A stretch of DNA of 64,000 nt, from positions 124,001-188,000 of the forward strand of contig NZ_MSLT01000018.1 in assembly GCF_002149925.1 (NCBI RefSeq), in the 5' to 3' direction. The translations under genes were made by a program, and so were the position numbers. Shown here in pieces: positions 53,338 through 61,377 of the stretch. Numbering within the stretch: the first letter of the stretch is position 1; the number at the start of each line of letters is the position of its first letter. This stretch comes from Thioflexithrix psekupsensis (GTDB taxonomy: Bacteria > Pseudomonadota > Gammaproteobacteria > Beggiatoales > Beggiatoaceae). Below the pieces are notes generated by a model. It saw only the letters and a program-made list of their open reading frames with translations, was not told the DNA's origin and did not search any database.

Positions 53338-54051
53338 ATGCGCCAAATTGTATTAGACACCGAAACCACCGGCCTCGATCCCGCACAAGGACATCGCATT
53401 ATTGAAATTGGCTGTGTAGAAATGGTCAATCGACGCTTAACCCAACGCCATTTTCACTATTATTTACAACCCGATAGACAAATTGATGCGGGTGCAATGG
53501 CGGTGCATGGAATTACTCATGAATTCTTGCAAGATAAACCGCGTTTTGCCGATATTGTGGCAGCCTTTATGGATTTTGTAAAAGATGCGGAATTAATTAT
53601 TCACAATGCGCCTTTTGATGTGGGTTTTATTAATGCCGAATTGGCGCGTTTAAATCAAGATTGGCCAAAAATTAATGAGTATTGCGCCATCATTGATACG
53701 TTGTCTATGGCACGTAAACGTCACCCCGGGCAAAAAAATAATTTGGATGCGCTTTGTAAACGCTATCAAGTGAATAATGAACAACGGACTTTACACGGTG
53801 CGTTATTGGATGCTGAAATTTTGGCCGAAGTTTACTTAGCCATGACGGGCGGCCAAGTGAGTTTATTAAACACAGCTCAACAAATGGCACAAGCTGATTA
53901 TTCTGCGACGATTCAACGAGTTACTACAGAACGCACGCCTTTGCCCATTCTTCTGGCCAACGAAGAAGAACAAGCCGCTCACGAGAAAATTTTACAAAAT
54001 CTGGACAAAAGCAGCGGTGGCACATCATTGTGGCGCAGCTTGTCCAGTTAA
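53338..54051 (+). CDS. dnaQ: DNA polymerase III epsilon subunit (proofreading exonuclease)
   Basis: DnaQ is the 3'-5' exonuclease of the replicative polymerase. The 237-residue product has ExoI motif LDTETTGLDP (Asp7, Glu9), ExoII in LIIHNAPFDVGFINAEL and ExoIII with HGALLDAEILAEVY, the DEDDh set. The extended C-terminus should bind the alpha subunit. I chose ATG 53338 because a full AGGAGG site lies 5 nt upstream; the GTG at 53332 overlaps that site. rnhA, a frequent neighbour, is absent. It follows the LysR gene by 14 nt. Confidence 0.95.
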   Translation: MRQIVLDTETTGLDPAQGHRIIEIGCVEMVNRRLTQRHFHYYLQPDRQIDAGAMAVHGITHEFLQDKPRFADIVAAFMDFVKDAELIIHNAPFDVGFINAELARLNQDWPKINEYCAIIDTLSMARKRHPGQKNNLDALCKRYQVNNEQRTLHGALLDAEILAEVYLAMTGGQVSLLNTAQQMAQADYSATIQRVTTERTPLPILLANEEEQAAHEKILQNLDKSSGGTSLWRSLSS

Positions 54052-54142
54052 TTTTACTGTAAAAAATTTACGCCACAATAACCCTCAACAATAACGGAAA
54101 AATAAACAATAAAACACGGTGACTCACCACAGGTTATATCCC

Positions 54143-55783
54143 ATGTCAATATTAGTCAGCAACACTCCCGCTTGGCAAGCCTTACAACAACATCAAAAAC
54201 AATGGACAGGTGTATCATTACGCCATTTATTTGATGCAGATTCTTCTCGTTTCTCAACTTATTCAGTAGAAAATTCTGGCTTATTACTAGACTATTCGCG
54301 GAATTATCTGAATGCAGAAACCCGCACATTATTACTCGCTTTAGCCGAACAAATGCAATTGTCCGATTGGATTAAGCGATTGTATCAAGGCGACGAAGTC
54401 AATCACACCGAACATCGCGCCGCATTACATATGGCTTTACGTCATCGCGGTAATGCGGTGATTCGCGTCAACGGTAAAGATGTCATGCCTGAGGTTCAAT
54501 CTGTATTGCAGCGCATGAAGCAATTTGTCACTGCGGTTCATCAGGGAGAATGGCGCGGCTTTACGGGAAAACGCATTGAATCGGTGGTGAATATCGGCAT
54601 TGGCGGCTCGGATTTAGGCCCCGTCATGGTCACTCGCGCTTTAAAAGCCTATCATATCGGTGGTTTACGCATTCATTTCGTGTCTAACGTCGATTCCACC
54701 CATTTAATGGAAACCATTGCTGAATTAAATCCCGAAACCACGCTATTTATTATTGCGTCTAAAACTTTTTCCACCCAAGAGACCATGTTAAATGCCAATA
54801 GCGCACGCGATTGGTTTTTATCACACGCTCAAAATCCCGCCGCAGTGGCTCAACATTTCGTCGCCATTAGCACCGCAAAAGAGCGAGTCAGTGCGTTTGG
54901 CATAGACACAAAAAATATGTTTGAATTTTGGGATTGGGTGGGGGGGAGATTTTCGTTATGGTCGGCGATTGGATTGCCGATTGCTTTAGCGATTGGGATG
55001 GAACAATTTGAAGAATTTTTACACGGGGCTTATCTCATGGATGAGCATTTTTATCACGCGCCTTTTGATGAAAATTTACCCGTGTTATTAGGTTTAATTG
55101 GCGTGTGGAATAGCAGTTTTTTAGGTGCGGCGACGCAGGTTATTTTACCTTACGATTTTGCGTTGGAACATTTGCCCGCTTATTTACAACAATTAAAAAT
55201 GGAAAGTCTAGGCAAAAGAGTCACCCGTCACGGAGATGTGGTTGATTACGCCACTTGTCCCATTATTTGGGGCGCAGCGGGCAATAACGGACAACATGCG
55301 TTTTATCAACTTTTGCATCAAGGCACGCATTTAATTCCTGCCGATTTTATCATTGCCGCGCACAGTCAACGCCCACTCGGCACGCACCAAGCCGCGACTT
55401 TATCCAACGCTTTAGCGCAAATTTTAGCCCTCATGCACGGCCGCAACGCCGAAGAAACCCAAACTGCGTTACGTGCCAGCGGCTTGTCAGAACAAGAGAT
55501 TGTCCAGCAATTGAGTCATAGAACCTTCCCCGGTAATCAACCCAGTAACACCTTATTATATCAACGGCTATCGCCTGCGATTTTAGGCGCGTTAATCGCT
55601 TTATACGAACATAAAGTGTTTGTACAAAGCGTATGCTGGGATTTAAATCCTTTTGATCAATGGGGGGTTGAATTGGGTAAACAGGTGGCGAATGGTTTAT
55701 TACCTGCGTTATTAGGACAAGGACAAGTCACGCTCCCTATTGACGGCAGCACGCAAGCCTTATTGCAACGATTGGCAAGATAA
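54143..55783 (+). CDS. pgi: Glucose-6-phosphate isomerase
   Basis: Pgi interconverts glucose-6-phosphate and fructose-6-phosphate. The 546-residue product has the family segments VVNIGIGGSDLGPVMVTRAL, IASKTFSTQETMLNANSARD, FEFWDWVGGRFSLWSAIGLP and a C-terminal HKVFVQSVCWDLNPFDQWGVELGK. Length agrees with E. coli Pgi (549). I chose ATG 54143; an in-frame GTG at 54119 adds eight residues that are not typical. The last base is one nt before the tcdA start region, so the genes are in one operon. Confidence 0.96.
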   Translation: MSILVSNTPAWQALQQHQKQWTGVSLRHLFDADSSRFSTYSVENSGLLLDYSRNYLNAETRTLLLALAEQMQLSDWIKRLYQGDEVNHTEHRAALHMALRHRGNAVIRVNGKDVMPEVQSVLQRMKQFVTAVHQGEWRGFTGKRIESVVNIGIGGSDLGPVMVTRALKAYHIGGLRIHFVSNVDSTHLMETIAELNPETTLFIIASKTFSTQETMLNANSARDWFLSHAQNPAAVAQHFVAISTAKERVSAFGIDTKNMFEFWDWVGGRFSLWSAIGLPIALAIGMEQFEEFLHGAYLMDEHFYHAPFDENLPVLLGLIGVWNSSFLGAATQVILPYDFALEHLPAYLQQLKMESLGKRVTRHGDVVDYATCPIIWGAAGNNGQHAFYQLLHQGTHLIPADFIIAAHSQRPLGTHQAATLSNALAQILALMHGRNAEETQTALRASGLSEQEIVQQLSHRTFPGNQPSNTLLYQRLSPAILGALIALYEHKVFVQSVCWDLNPFDQWGVELGKQVANGLLPALLGQGQVTLPIDGSTQALLQRLAR

Positions 55784-55784
55784 A

Positions 55785-56522
55785 ATGACCACAGAATCAC
55801 GCCATATTCGCACCGAAATTTTACTCGGCCAAGCGGCATTAGCCCATTTAAAACAACAACATATTTTAGTCGCAGGCTTGGGCGGAGTCGGCGGCTTTGC
55901 CGCAGAAGCATTAGCACGAGCGGGAATTGGACGTTTAACCTTATTAGATCACGATGTCATTGTGCCTTCTAATTTAAATCGACAATTATTGGCTTTACAA
56001 TCTACTTTAGGACAAAAAAAAGCCATTGTAATGGCTGAACGATTGCGCGATATTAATCCTGAGATTGAATTGGTAATTGCCGATCATTTTTTACAACAAA
56101 ATGAAGCGGCCGAATTCGTGGCGCAAGGACATTTTAATTACGTCTTAGATTGTATTGATTCTATTGCCTGTAAAGCGGCTTTAGTGGCGGCGTGTTTGCG
56201 TCAACAGGTCAAAGTGGCTTCGAGTATGGGGGCGGGAAATCGTTTGGACGTGACCCAAGTTAAAATCACGCAATTAAACCAAACGCAAGGCTGTGGATTA
56301 GCGCGAGAATTAAGGGCTTTATTAAAACAGCAACAAGTGCGTACCAATTATCCTGTGGTTTATTCGCAAGAAGTGCCGCGCTCCCCTTTACCGCACCAAC
56401 ACGTGGCTGCGGGTGAAGGACGGCCTCGCGCTACGAATGGAACTATTTCTTATTTACCGGGTCTTTTTGGCTTAATGCTTTCGGGTTGGGTGATTAAGGA
56501 TTTATTGGCAGAAATGGAGTAA
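55785..56522 (+). CDS. tcdA: tRNA threonylcarbamoyladenosine dehydratase TcdA
   Basis: TcdA (CsdL/YgdL) uses ATP to cyclise t6A37 to ct6A in tRNAs. The 245-residue E1-like product has the nucleotide-binding GLGGVGGFAAEALARAGIG (31-49), LLDHDVIVPSNLNRQ, and DCIDSIACKAAL. The C-terminal part (YLPGLFGLMLSGWVIKDLL) is typical. I chose ATG 55785, the family start, one base after the pgi stop; an upstream in-frame ATG lies inside pgi. csdA/csdE partners are not adjacent. A ThiF or MoeB role is less likely because no sulfur-carrier protein gene is nearby. Confidence 0.93.
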   Translation: MTTESRHIRTEILLGQAALAHLKQQHILVAGLGGVGGFAAEALARAGIGRLTLLDHDVIVPSNLNRQLLALQSTLGQKKAIVMAERLRDINPEIELVIADHFLQQNEAAEFVAQGHFNYVLDCIDSIACKAALVAACLRQQVKVASSMGAGNRLDVTQVKITQLNQTQGCGLARELRALLKQQQVRTNYPVVYSQEVPRSPLPHQHVAAGEGRPRATNGTISYLPGLFGLMLSGWVIKDLLAEME

Positions 56523-56561
56523 ATCTGAAATAGCAAGATGATGTGATTTATAAAACCTTTG

Positions 56562-56715
56562 TTTTGTCAGAATCAGAATTTACAGAATTAAAAAATTTTC
56601 AAAATTTATTCTTGCAAGTCGTTTATTTTAAACATATTTTTTATTCTTTAATTCTGAAAATCCTAAAATTCTGTAAATTCTGATTCTGACAGAAAAATTT
56701 TATGAATGACTTAAT
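56562..56715. repeat. MITE-like intergenic repeat, copy 2, with extended right flank
   Basis: TTTTGTCAGAATCAGAATTTACAGAATT (split here: arm 56562-56589) is repeated in inverted form at 56667-56696, enclosing about 77 bp. The interior matches copy 1 in reverse. Its right end, 56682-56715, occurs again in inverted orientation at 59399-59432. Confidence 0.75.
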
Positions 56716-56927
56716 TTTGGTAAAGTAAGTACCTAAAGGAAAATAATCTGGCATATCAATATTTCTACTGCCCTCCTGCAAAGATATCTACACAAGTCTA
56801 TTCTGGTACTAAATTTAGCGAATGCGGAGGAGATTTTTCGGAGTAGGTTGCGGAATTGATGCAACTGGTCAACGCTGTAATTTTCAATTTAGAGTACGCA
56901 AAGATTGAAATCATGGAGACTTTCGGC
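56716..56927. other. Leader region of the pilin-like cassette
   Basis: Intergenic sequence between the repeat and the first pilin-like gene, with no recognisable gene or terminator. The last bases before the start, ATCATGGAGACTTTCGGC, recur exactly before the second paralogue, so the translation-initiation region was duplicated with the gene. Confidence 0.45.
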
Positions 56928-57551
56928 ATGACCTCATCCAATGACACCCAAATAACGCAAGGTAAAAAACCGCCCTCCAAAGTTGGCTGGCTGGTCGTGG
57001 CGATGAGTGTGTTTCTGTTAGGCTTAGTGGCGCATGTGTTAGGACCAGCGGCGTACAGTATCTATCCAGCCGTTGTGGTGTTGTGTGCCGCTGCGTTGGC
57101 TTTACCAGCCGCACGAAGCAAACGGCTCGCTGAAAGCAGGTTGGGGATATTCCTGTTATTGCTGTGTTTGGCAGTGGGAGTGAAATTATATACCAACCGA
57201 ATATATGAGGAATATATGCAACGCTCCAAGATTATAACGGCGTTGGATTTGTTGGAGTGGCTCAAAATCCCGGTGGAAAGCTTCTATGCAACACAACACG
57301 CTTGCCCCACACCCGCGCAAATAGACGCAATGACTTCCGATAAATATGTGACAAATATCCTGCTCAACCGTCGCAATGGAGAAAAATGTATTTACATCGC
57401 TGTGTTAGACACCAAGGGCGGTTTTACTACCAACACCACGATAGGATTAGCATATCTGATTAAATCAAATACATGGAGTTGTAAAAATAAGGATACCGCT
57501 GCCACCCGGATCGATTCCATTCATTATCTGCCATCTTGGTGCAAGGACTGA
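56928..57551 (+). CDS. Membrane protein with pilin-like C-terminal domain, paralogue 1
   Basis: The 207-residue product has a short polar N-terminus, three hydrophobic helices (about 19-37, 43-62, 74-90) and then a soluble domain. That domain resembles a type IV pilin head: ALDLLEWLKIPVESFYATQH, CPTPAQID, KYVTNILL, and a C-terminal WSCKNKD...YLPSWCKD that looks like the pilin disulfide loop. There is no type III prepilin leader, so it is not a standard pilin. I chose ATG 56928, nine nt after GGAG; an ATG at 56913 in frame overlaps that site. A second copy follows 41 nt later. Function is unknown. Confidence 0.72.
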   Translation: MTSSNDTQITQGKKPPSKVGWLVVAMSVFLLGLVAHVLGPAAYSIYPAVVVLCAAALALPAARSKRLAESRLGIFLLLLCLAVGVKLYTNRIYEEYMQRSKIITALDLLEWLKIPVESFYATQHACPTPAQIDAMTSDKYVTNILLNRRNGEKCIYIAVLDTKGGFTTNTTIGLAYLIKSNTWSCKNKDTAATRIDSIHYLPSWCKD

Positions 57552-57592
57552 TGTCTCAATAAAGTCATATTAAAATCATGGAGACTTTCGGC

Positions 57593-58204
57593 ATGACCTC
57601 CTCCGATGAAATCCAAATAACGCAAGATAAAAAGCCGCCCTCTAAAGCGAGCTGGTTGATCGTGGCAGTCATTATTTTTGTATTAGGCGCAGGGGTGTGC
57701 GGCACGGGTTCTGCCATTATGGTGTTGTTTGCCGCCGCGTTGACTTTGCCCGCTGTACTGAGCAAATGGCGCATTGAGAGTGGGCTTGGAGTCATCCTGT
57801 TATCGTTGTGTTTAGCGGTGGGGTGGTCGATATATTCCAAACATGGCTTTGGCGGCGAGTATTGGAATTATCTGCAACGCGGCAAAGTTCAAGCGGCACT
57901 GAGTTTGTTGGAGCAACTCAAATCCCCAATAGAGCAATTTTATGCGACACAACACACGTGTCCCACTCCCGCACAAATAGGTGCAGTGACTTCTAACAAA
58001 TATGTGACAAATATCCTGCTCAATAATAGCAATGGGGAAAAATGTATCTACACCGCTGTGTTAGACCGCAAGAGCGGCTTTCCTGCTAATACTACACTGG
58101 GGTTAGCGTATCTCATTCAATCGAATCGTTGGAGTTGTTACAATAAAGACGCTGAGACTACTCAAATGGCCCCCATTTATCTGCCATCCAAGTGCAAAGA
58201 ATAA
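57593..58204 (+). CDS. Membrane protein with pilin-like C-terminal domain, paralogue 2
   Basis: The 203-residue paralogue of the preceding gene shares the same initiation region and the N-terminus MTSSxxxQITQxKKPPSKxxW. Hydrophobic helices (two or three before residue 90) are followed by the pilin-like domain with SLLEQLKSPIEQFYATQHTC, KYVTNILLNNSNGEKC and WSCYNKD...YLPSKCKE. The C-terminal domains of the two paralogues are far more alike than their membrane parts, which suggests selection on the head. Its stop codon overlaps the next gene start by one base (TAATG). As with paralogue 1, no prepilin cleavage site is present. Confidence 0.72.
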   Translation: MTSSDEIQITQDKKPPSKASWLIVAVIIFVLGAGVCGTGSAIMVLFAAALTLPAVLSKWRIESGLGVILLSLCLAVGWSIYSKHGFGGEYWNYLQRGKVQAALSLLEQLKSPIEQFYATQHTCPTPAQIGAVTSNKYVTNILLNNSNGEKCIYTAVLDRKSGFPANTTLGLAYLIQSNRWSCYNKDAETTQMAPIYLPSKCKE

Positions 58205-58629
58205 TGAAAATCTTATTATCACTGTTTGTTTTGCTGATCGGTTTTTTGGCAACGGGGATTTATCTACACGAGACATTAGAGCAACAAGCGACAGCATTCT
58301 GCGATGCAATTCCTTTGGCAACTCCGATTGATGTTACGCATTTCAAGCAAACCGTGTTGCACACTCAGCCTACAACAATTGGTGGGGCGGGTCTAACCGA
58401 TTACAGCTTTCACATCAATGCGTATCATGATGTCATCACGGAACAGAAGATTGCTGCATCTGGCATGGACAAATTTCTCAATGAGGTGGGAATAAAGTCG
58501 TCAGCAGAAGATCGGCAACTGTACATCGTGGCATGGTTCAGCAGTTTTATGCCCTATACTGGATATGCGTGTGAAATCCGTCTGGAACAACAGCGTGTCA
58601 GCAGCAAGCACCTGTTTATTGCAGACTAA
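58204..58629 (+). CDS. Small membrane-anchored or secreted hypothetical protein
   Basis: I do not recognise a family. The 141-residue product has one N-terminal hydrophobic segment (MKILLSLFVLLIGFLATGIYL) that may be a signal or an anchor, followed by a soluble domain with two spaced Cys (FCDAI, YACEI) that could form a disulfide. The segment VTHFKQTVLHTQPTTIGG recurs in no other gene of the window. I chose ATG 58204, which overlaps the stop of paralogue 2 (TAATG) and so suggests coupling; a GTG at 58192 in frame is the alternative. It belongs to the same cassette as the pilin-like proteins. Confidence 0.7.
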   Translation: MKILLSLFVLLIGFLATGIYLHETLEQQATAFCDAIPLATPIDVTHFKQTVLHTQPTTIGGAGLTDYSFHINAYHDVITEQKIAASGMDKFLNEVGIKSSAEDRQLYIVAWFSSFMPYTGYACEIRLEQQRVSSKHLFIAD

Positions 58630-58652
58630 ACGATTGAAGAACACAGGATAAA

Positions 58653-59189
58653 CTAAACGACGCTGCACATACGCATTAATGGTGCATACATCGCTCCCAA
58701 GTAAAAAATGCTCATACCGCTACTTAAAATTAATAAACTGTGTGATAAACGCAGTAAATAGACCGTTGGTGTTTGTGTGTGTTGGGAATGTACTGAAAAC
58801 AACAATACCAACAACGCGGTCAACGGTAGTAACATGATGTATGGATGGAGAATAATTGCGAGCTTTGTAATCCTTGGTAGATCGCCGCCAAAATCTTCAA
58901 ATAAAGCTATCATATCAGGCACCAGCCAAAAAATCGCTAAACCTGTTGCACTGACAATTAAGGTGTCAATGGTAATCACACACACGCTGTTTTGCCCGGA
59001 ACGTGAAAAATAAAAACGTTGCACCAACCAAGTAAGCACAACGGCTACTATTATCAAAAATGCAACAGTGAGCAAATCGTTAGACATATTTCTGTCGGCT
59101 CGTGTGGCAAATAAATAGGCAAACAAAACCAACGTCCAAATTGCCATTACAAAAATAAATGCGGTGAGTTTACGCAAGAACAAAAACAT
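58653..59189 (-). CDS. Hypothetical membrane protein
   Basis: I do not recognise a family. The 178-residue product is mostly hydrophobic, with about five membrane helices (roughly 8-27, 38-57, 72-92, 108-128, 145-167). GAGGT lies 8 nt before the ATG, which supports a real start. It is convergent with the preceding cassette gene (23 nt between the stop codons) and enclosed in the same inverted repeat pair. The C-terminal end is MYAPLMRMCSVV. No substrate or partner can be deduced. Confidence 0.65.
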   Translation of the reverse strand: MFLFLRKLTAFIFVMAIWTLVLFAYLFATRADRNMSNDLLTVAFLIIVAVVLTWLVQRFYFSRSGQNSVCVITIDTLIVSATGLAIFWLVPDMIALFEDFGGDLPRITKLAIILHPYIMLLPLTALLVLLFSVHSQHTQTPTVYLLRLSHSLLILSSGMSIFYLGAMYAPLMRMCSVV

Positions 59190-59287
59190 GTAAGGATACC
59201 TCTACAAAGACGGATTAATAGCTCAGTCGGTCATTTGCATGATAGAGTAAGTCACACTTACAAATTTAAAAGGGTTGAATGTAGAAT

Positions 59288-59369
59288 TTTTAGATGTGCA
59301 AAGTTTTCCGCTGCAACGCAGTTGGAATGTGGTGTATTTGAACGAGAAAAAATTGTCATGGGTGGCGCG
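59288..59369 (+). repeat. Duplicated 82-bp fragment of the LysR-family gene
   Basis: This stretch matches 53151-53232 of the LysR gene in direct orientation with two mismatches by eye. Both ends stop abruptly in unrelated sequence. It cannot be expressed as a regulator and is a trace of a local rearrangement. Confidence 0.85.
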
Positions 59370-59398
59370 AGTGAAAATTCTGAACGATTTTAGTCGCT

Positions 59399-59432
59399 AT
59401 TAAATCATTCATAAAATTTTTCTGTCAGAATC
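59399..59432. repeat. Inverted-repeat arm matching 56682-56715
   Basis: The 34-nt segment ending TTTTTCTGTCAGAATC is the reverse complement of 56682-56715 with one mismatch. It is the right boundary of the accessory cassette and contains the repeat end TCTGTCAGAATC. Confidence 0.8.
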
Positions 59433-59488
59433 TGATCTCACCCCCACGCCGAAGTATGGGCGCGAGAAAAACACTTAACTCATTGAAA

Positions 59489-59671
59489 TTAAGATTTTAC
59501 TTGGCGGGTGCGTTCTTGAAAAGTTTGTAAATCAGTGGCTTCGGCGCGAACCGCATCTGAAACATTTGAGGACATATCAGGCGTTTCCGCATAAACCACA
59601 CCCGAAAGTATACAGCATACTGCACCCATTAACCCATTTCTTAATCTGTTTTTTTGCGGGATAGACCACAT
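59489..59671 (-). CDS. Small secreted protein
   Basis: The 60-residue product has a basic N-terminus and a signal peptide core (LMGAVCCILSGVVYA, about 14-28) and a short mature part (ETPDMSSNVSDAVRAEATD...). AGGTGA lies about 8 nt before the ATG, which supports translation. No family is recognised. It is divergent from lexA and next to the right end of the accessory cassette. Given its size it could also be a chance frame. Confidence 0.5.
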   Translation of the reverse strand: MWSIPQKNRLRNGLMGAVCCILSGVVYAETPDMSSNVSDAVRAEATDLQTFQERTRQVKS

Positions 59672-59891
59672 TTTATTATCACCTATTTTTTGCGAATCAC
59701 TGGATTTGTCACGTTAATCCTGTTATCGCAAAACAGTGACCAGATTTATTTTTTCGGCTATCCGATTATTTTTTATGGATAAAAATAAAAAAAGATCACT
59801 TTACAGACTAAACTTTTTTATTCGGAAATGTGCCACCTGTCGATTTTTAGTCAAACCCAAATCAATTCCCACCCTATAAGTGTATTATATT

Positions 59892-60545
59892 ATGTCTCAA
59901 CTGACTGCGCGCCAACTCGACATTTTAAGCCTGATCCACCATTGGATGCGCACGGAAGGACGACCGCCCACGCGGTCGGAAATTGCGGCGGCTTTTGGTT
60001 TTAAATCGCCCAATTCTGCCGAGCAGCATTTAAAAGCCCTTGAACGCAAAGGTGCATTGACATTAAGCCCGGGTCGGTCGCGGGGAATTCAATTGGATGA
60101 ACAAGCCTTGTTGAGTCTACAAATGGAATCTCCGCCGCCTGTTTCACCACTGAATTTGCCTGTGATTGGGCGCGTGGCCGCAGGGATGCCGATTTTGGCA
60201 CAAGAACACATTGACATGTTTTACCAAGTTGATCCGCACTTGTTTCGTCCCGCCGCCAACTATTTGCTGCGGGTGCAAGGACAGAGCATGAGAGATGCGG
60301 GAATTTTGTCGCACGATTTATTAGCCGTGCATCAAACGCATCGCGTCAATCAGGGACAAATTGTTGTGGTACGCATTGAGGAAGAAGTGACTGTAAAACG
60401 CTTTCACGGTATCAACGACAATCACCTGCATTTATCGCCCGATAATCCAGAATTCGATCCAATGGTGCTTGATTTATCGCGGCAACAAGTGGTGATTGAA
60501 GGCGTGGTGGTGGGAGTGATTCGTAATTATACGGAAACCAGTTGA
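59892..60545 (+). CDS. lexA: LexA repressor
   Basis: LexA represses SOS genes and cleaves itself when RecA is activated. The 217-residue product has the N-terminal winged helix (about 1-70; LTARQLDILSLIHHW, PPTRSEIAAAFGFKS) and the cleavage site Ala97-Gly98 (RVAAGMP). The catalytic dyad is Ser132 (QGQSMRDAGI) and Lys169 (VTVKRF). I chose ATG 59892, the usual N-terminus; GTG 59880 in frame is less likely. Length is normal. Its last 72 nt overlap the 3' end of the pseudopilin gene on the opposite strand. I did not find a clear LexA box in the promoter. Confidence 0.95.
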   Translation: MSQLTARQLDILSLIHHWMRTEGRPPTRSEIAAAFGFKSPNSAEQHLKALERKGALTLSPGRSRGIQLDEQALLSLQMESPPPVSPLNLPVIGRVAAGMPILAQEHIDMFYQVDPHLFRPAANYLLRVQGQSMRDAGILSHDLLAVHQTHRVNQGQIVVVRIEEEVTVKRFHGINDNHLHLSPDNPEFDPMVLDLSRQQVVIEGVVVGVIRNYTETS

Positions 60546-60941
60546 TTCATTCACAAACTGCACCTGACAAAAAGGGGGCGTTAATTGAATCGCCCATTGT
60601 CCCGTAGCATGACGCAACCACAATCGCCCCCCTTCACAAACCCCATTGGCGCGGTAAATAATGGGCTTTTCTGTCACCATAGACCAACCCTCAGCCCATT
60701 CAATAGGTGCTTTGGTTAAGCCTAATTCTGTCGTTTCATGACTCAATACAAAACTTAAAGAATGACTAAACGCATGAAATCCTAAACGATTGATTTGCGC
60801 CACCACATCATCTCGTTGATAACTCACTTGTAAGGTTTGATAAACCTGCGTTAAACGCGGCAAAGCCAACCCTGCAATGAGTCCCAAAATAAACAAAACA
60901 ATTAATAGTTCTAATAAAGTAAAACCTTTTCTTTTTTGCAT
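60474..60941 (-). CDS. Type II secretion/type IV pilus pseudopilin (GspH-like)
   Basis: The 155-residue precursor has a type III leader: KRKG at 3-6, cleavage before Phe7, then FTLLELLIVLFILGLIAGLALP with the conserved Glu at mature position 5. The later part has GspH-like features (EWAEGWSMVTEKPIIY, WLRHATGQW). It would be a minor pseudopilin of a secretion system; the secretin upstream on the same strand supports this. The C-terminus HSHHHAFNHHLLPR is encoded opposite the last codons of lexA and looks like a by-product of the overlap. The start has only a weak ribosome binding site. Confidence 0.85.
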   Translation of the reverse strand: MQKRKGFTLLELLIVLFILGLIAGLALPRLTQVYQTLQVSYQRDDVVAQINRLGFHAFSHSLSFVLSHETTELGLTKAPIEWAEGWSMVTEKPIIYRANGVCEGGRLWLRHATGQWAIQLTPPFCQVQFVNESTGFRIITNHSHHHAFNHHLLPR

Positions 60942-61020
60942 TTTTCTCTTTTTCTCTGCACAAAAAAGGACAATACCATAAAATAGATATTGTCCTTTAT
61001 ATTCAGCATGTAAAAAATCA

Positions 61021-61377
61021 TTACATCGTATAAGTCGGTTTTTCAGAGCGATTATAAGCCCCTAATAACTTCTCAATTTTCTCGCGGGTCATGCCCTTAT
61101 CCACATCGCCAAAATGAATCCCAATTCCCGCAGGACGATTGCCCACCGTGCCTTTAGGATTAATCCAAACCACTTTACCCGCAACAGGCGTTTTTTCCCC
61201 ATCATTCATCAAGGTTAATAACACAAAAACCTCATCACCCAAACGATAAGATTTTTCCGTCGGGACAAACAAACCGCCTTGTTTTAAAAAGGGTAAATAA
61301 GACGCATAAAGCGTGTTTTCATCAGTAATATGCAAAGTCAGCATATTCCGCTTCATTCCACCGGGACGCGGCATCAT
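61021..61377 (-). CDS. pilZ: PilZ domain protein (type IV pilus assembly type)
   Basis: The 118-residue product has a PilZ fold: MLTLHITDENTLYASYLPFL, GGLFVPTEKSYRLGDEVFVLLTL, VAGKVVWINPKG and RPAGIGIHF. The N-terminal Arg-rich c-di-GMP motif (RxxxR) is not clear, as in the PilZ protein of Pseudomonas, which does not bind c-di-GMP but is needed for pilus biogenesis. It overlaps the holB stop by one base; holB-pilZ is a conserved gammaproteobacterial gene order. A pseudopilin gene follows. Confidence 0.93.
   Translation of the reverse strand: MMPRPGGMKRNMLTLHITDENTLYASYLPFLKQGGLFVPTEKSYRLGDEVFVLLTLMNDGEKTPVAGKVVWINPKGTVGNRPAGIGIHFGDVDKGMTREKIEKLLGAYNRSEKPTYTM

Larger units (their letters stand above)
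59190..59488. other. Intergenic region with degenerate fragments
   Basis: About 59216-59280 reads TAGCTCAGTCGGT... with CACTTACAA and GGGTTGAAT further on, like the D arm, anticodon loop and T arm of a decayed tRNA (tRNA-Val-like), but the stems do not pair. It is followed by an 82-bp copy of the LysR gene and by an inverted-repeat arm. No intact gene is present. Confidence 0.4.

Noticed and set aside
59672-59891. LexA (SOS) box before lexA
   Set aside because: CTGTCGATTTTTAGTC is only half a site; no CTGT-N8-ACAG element is present.
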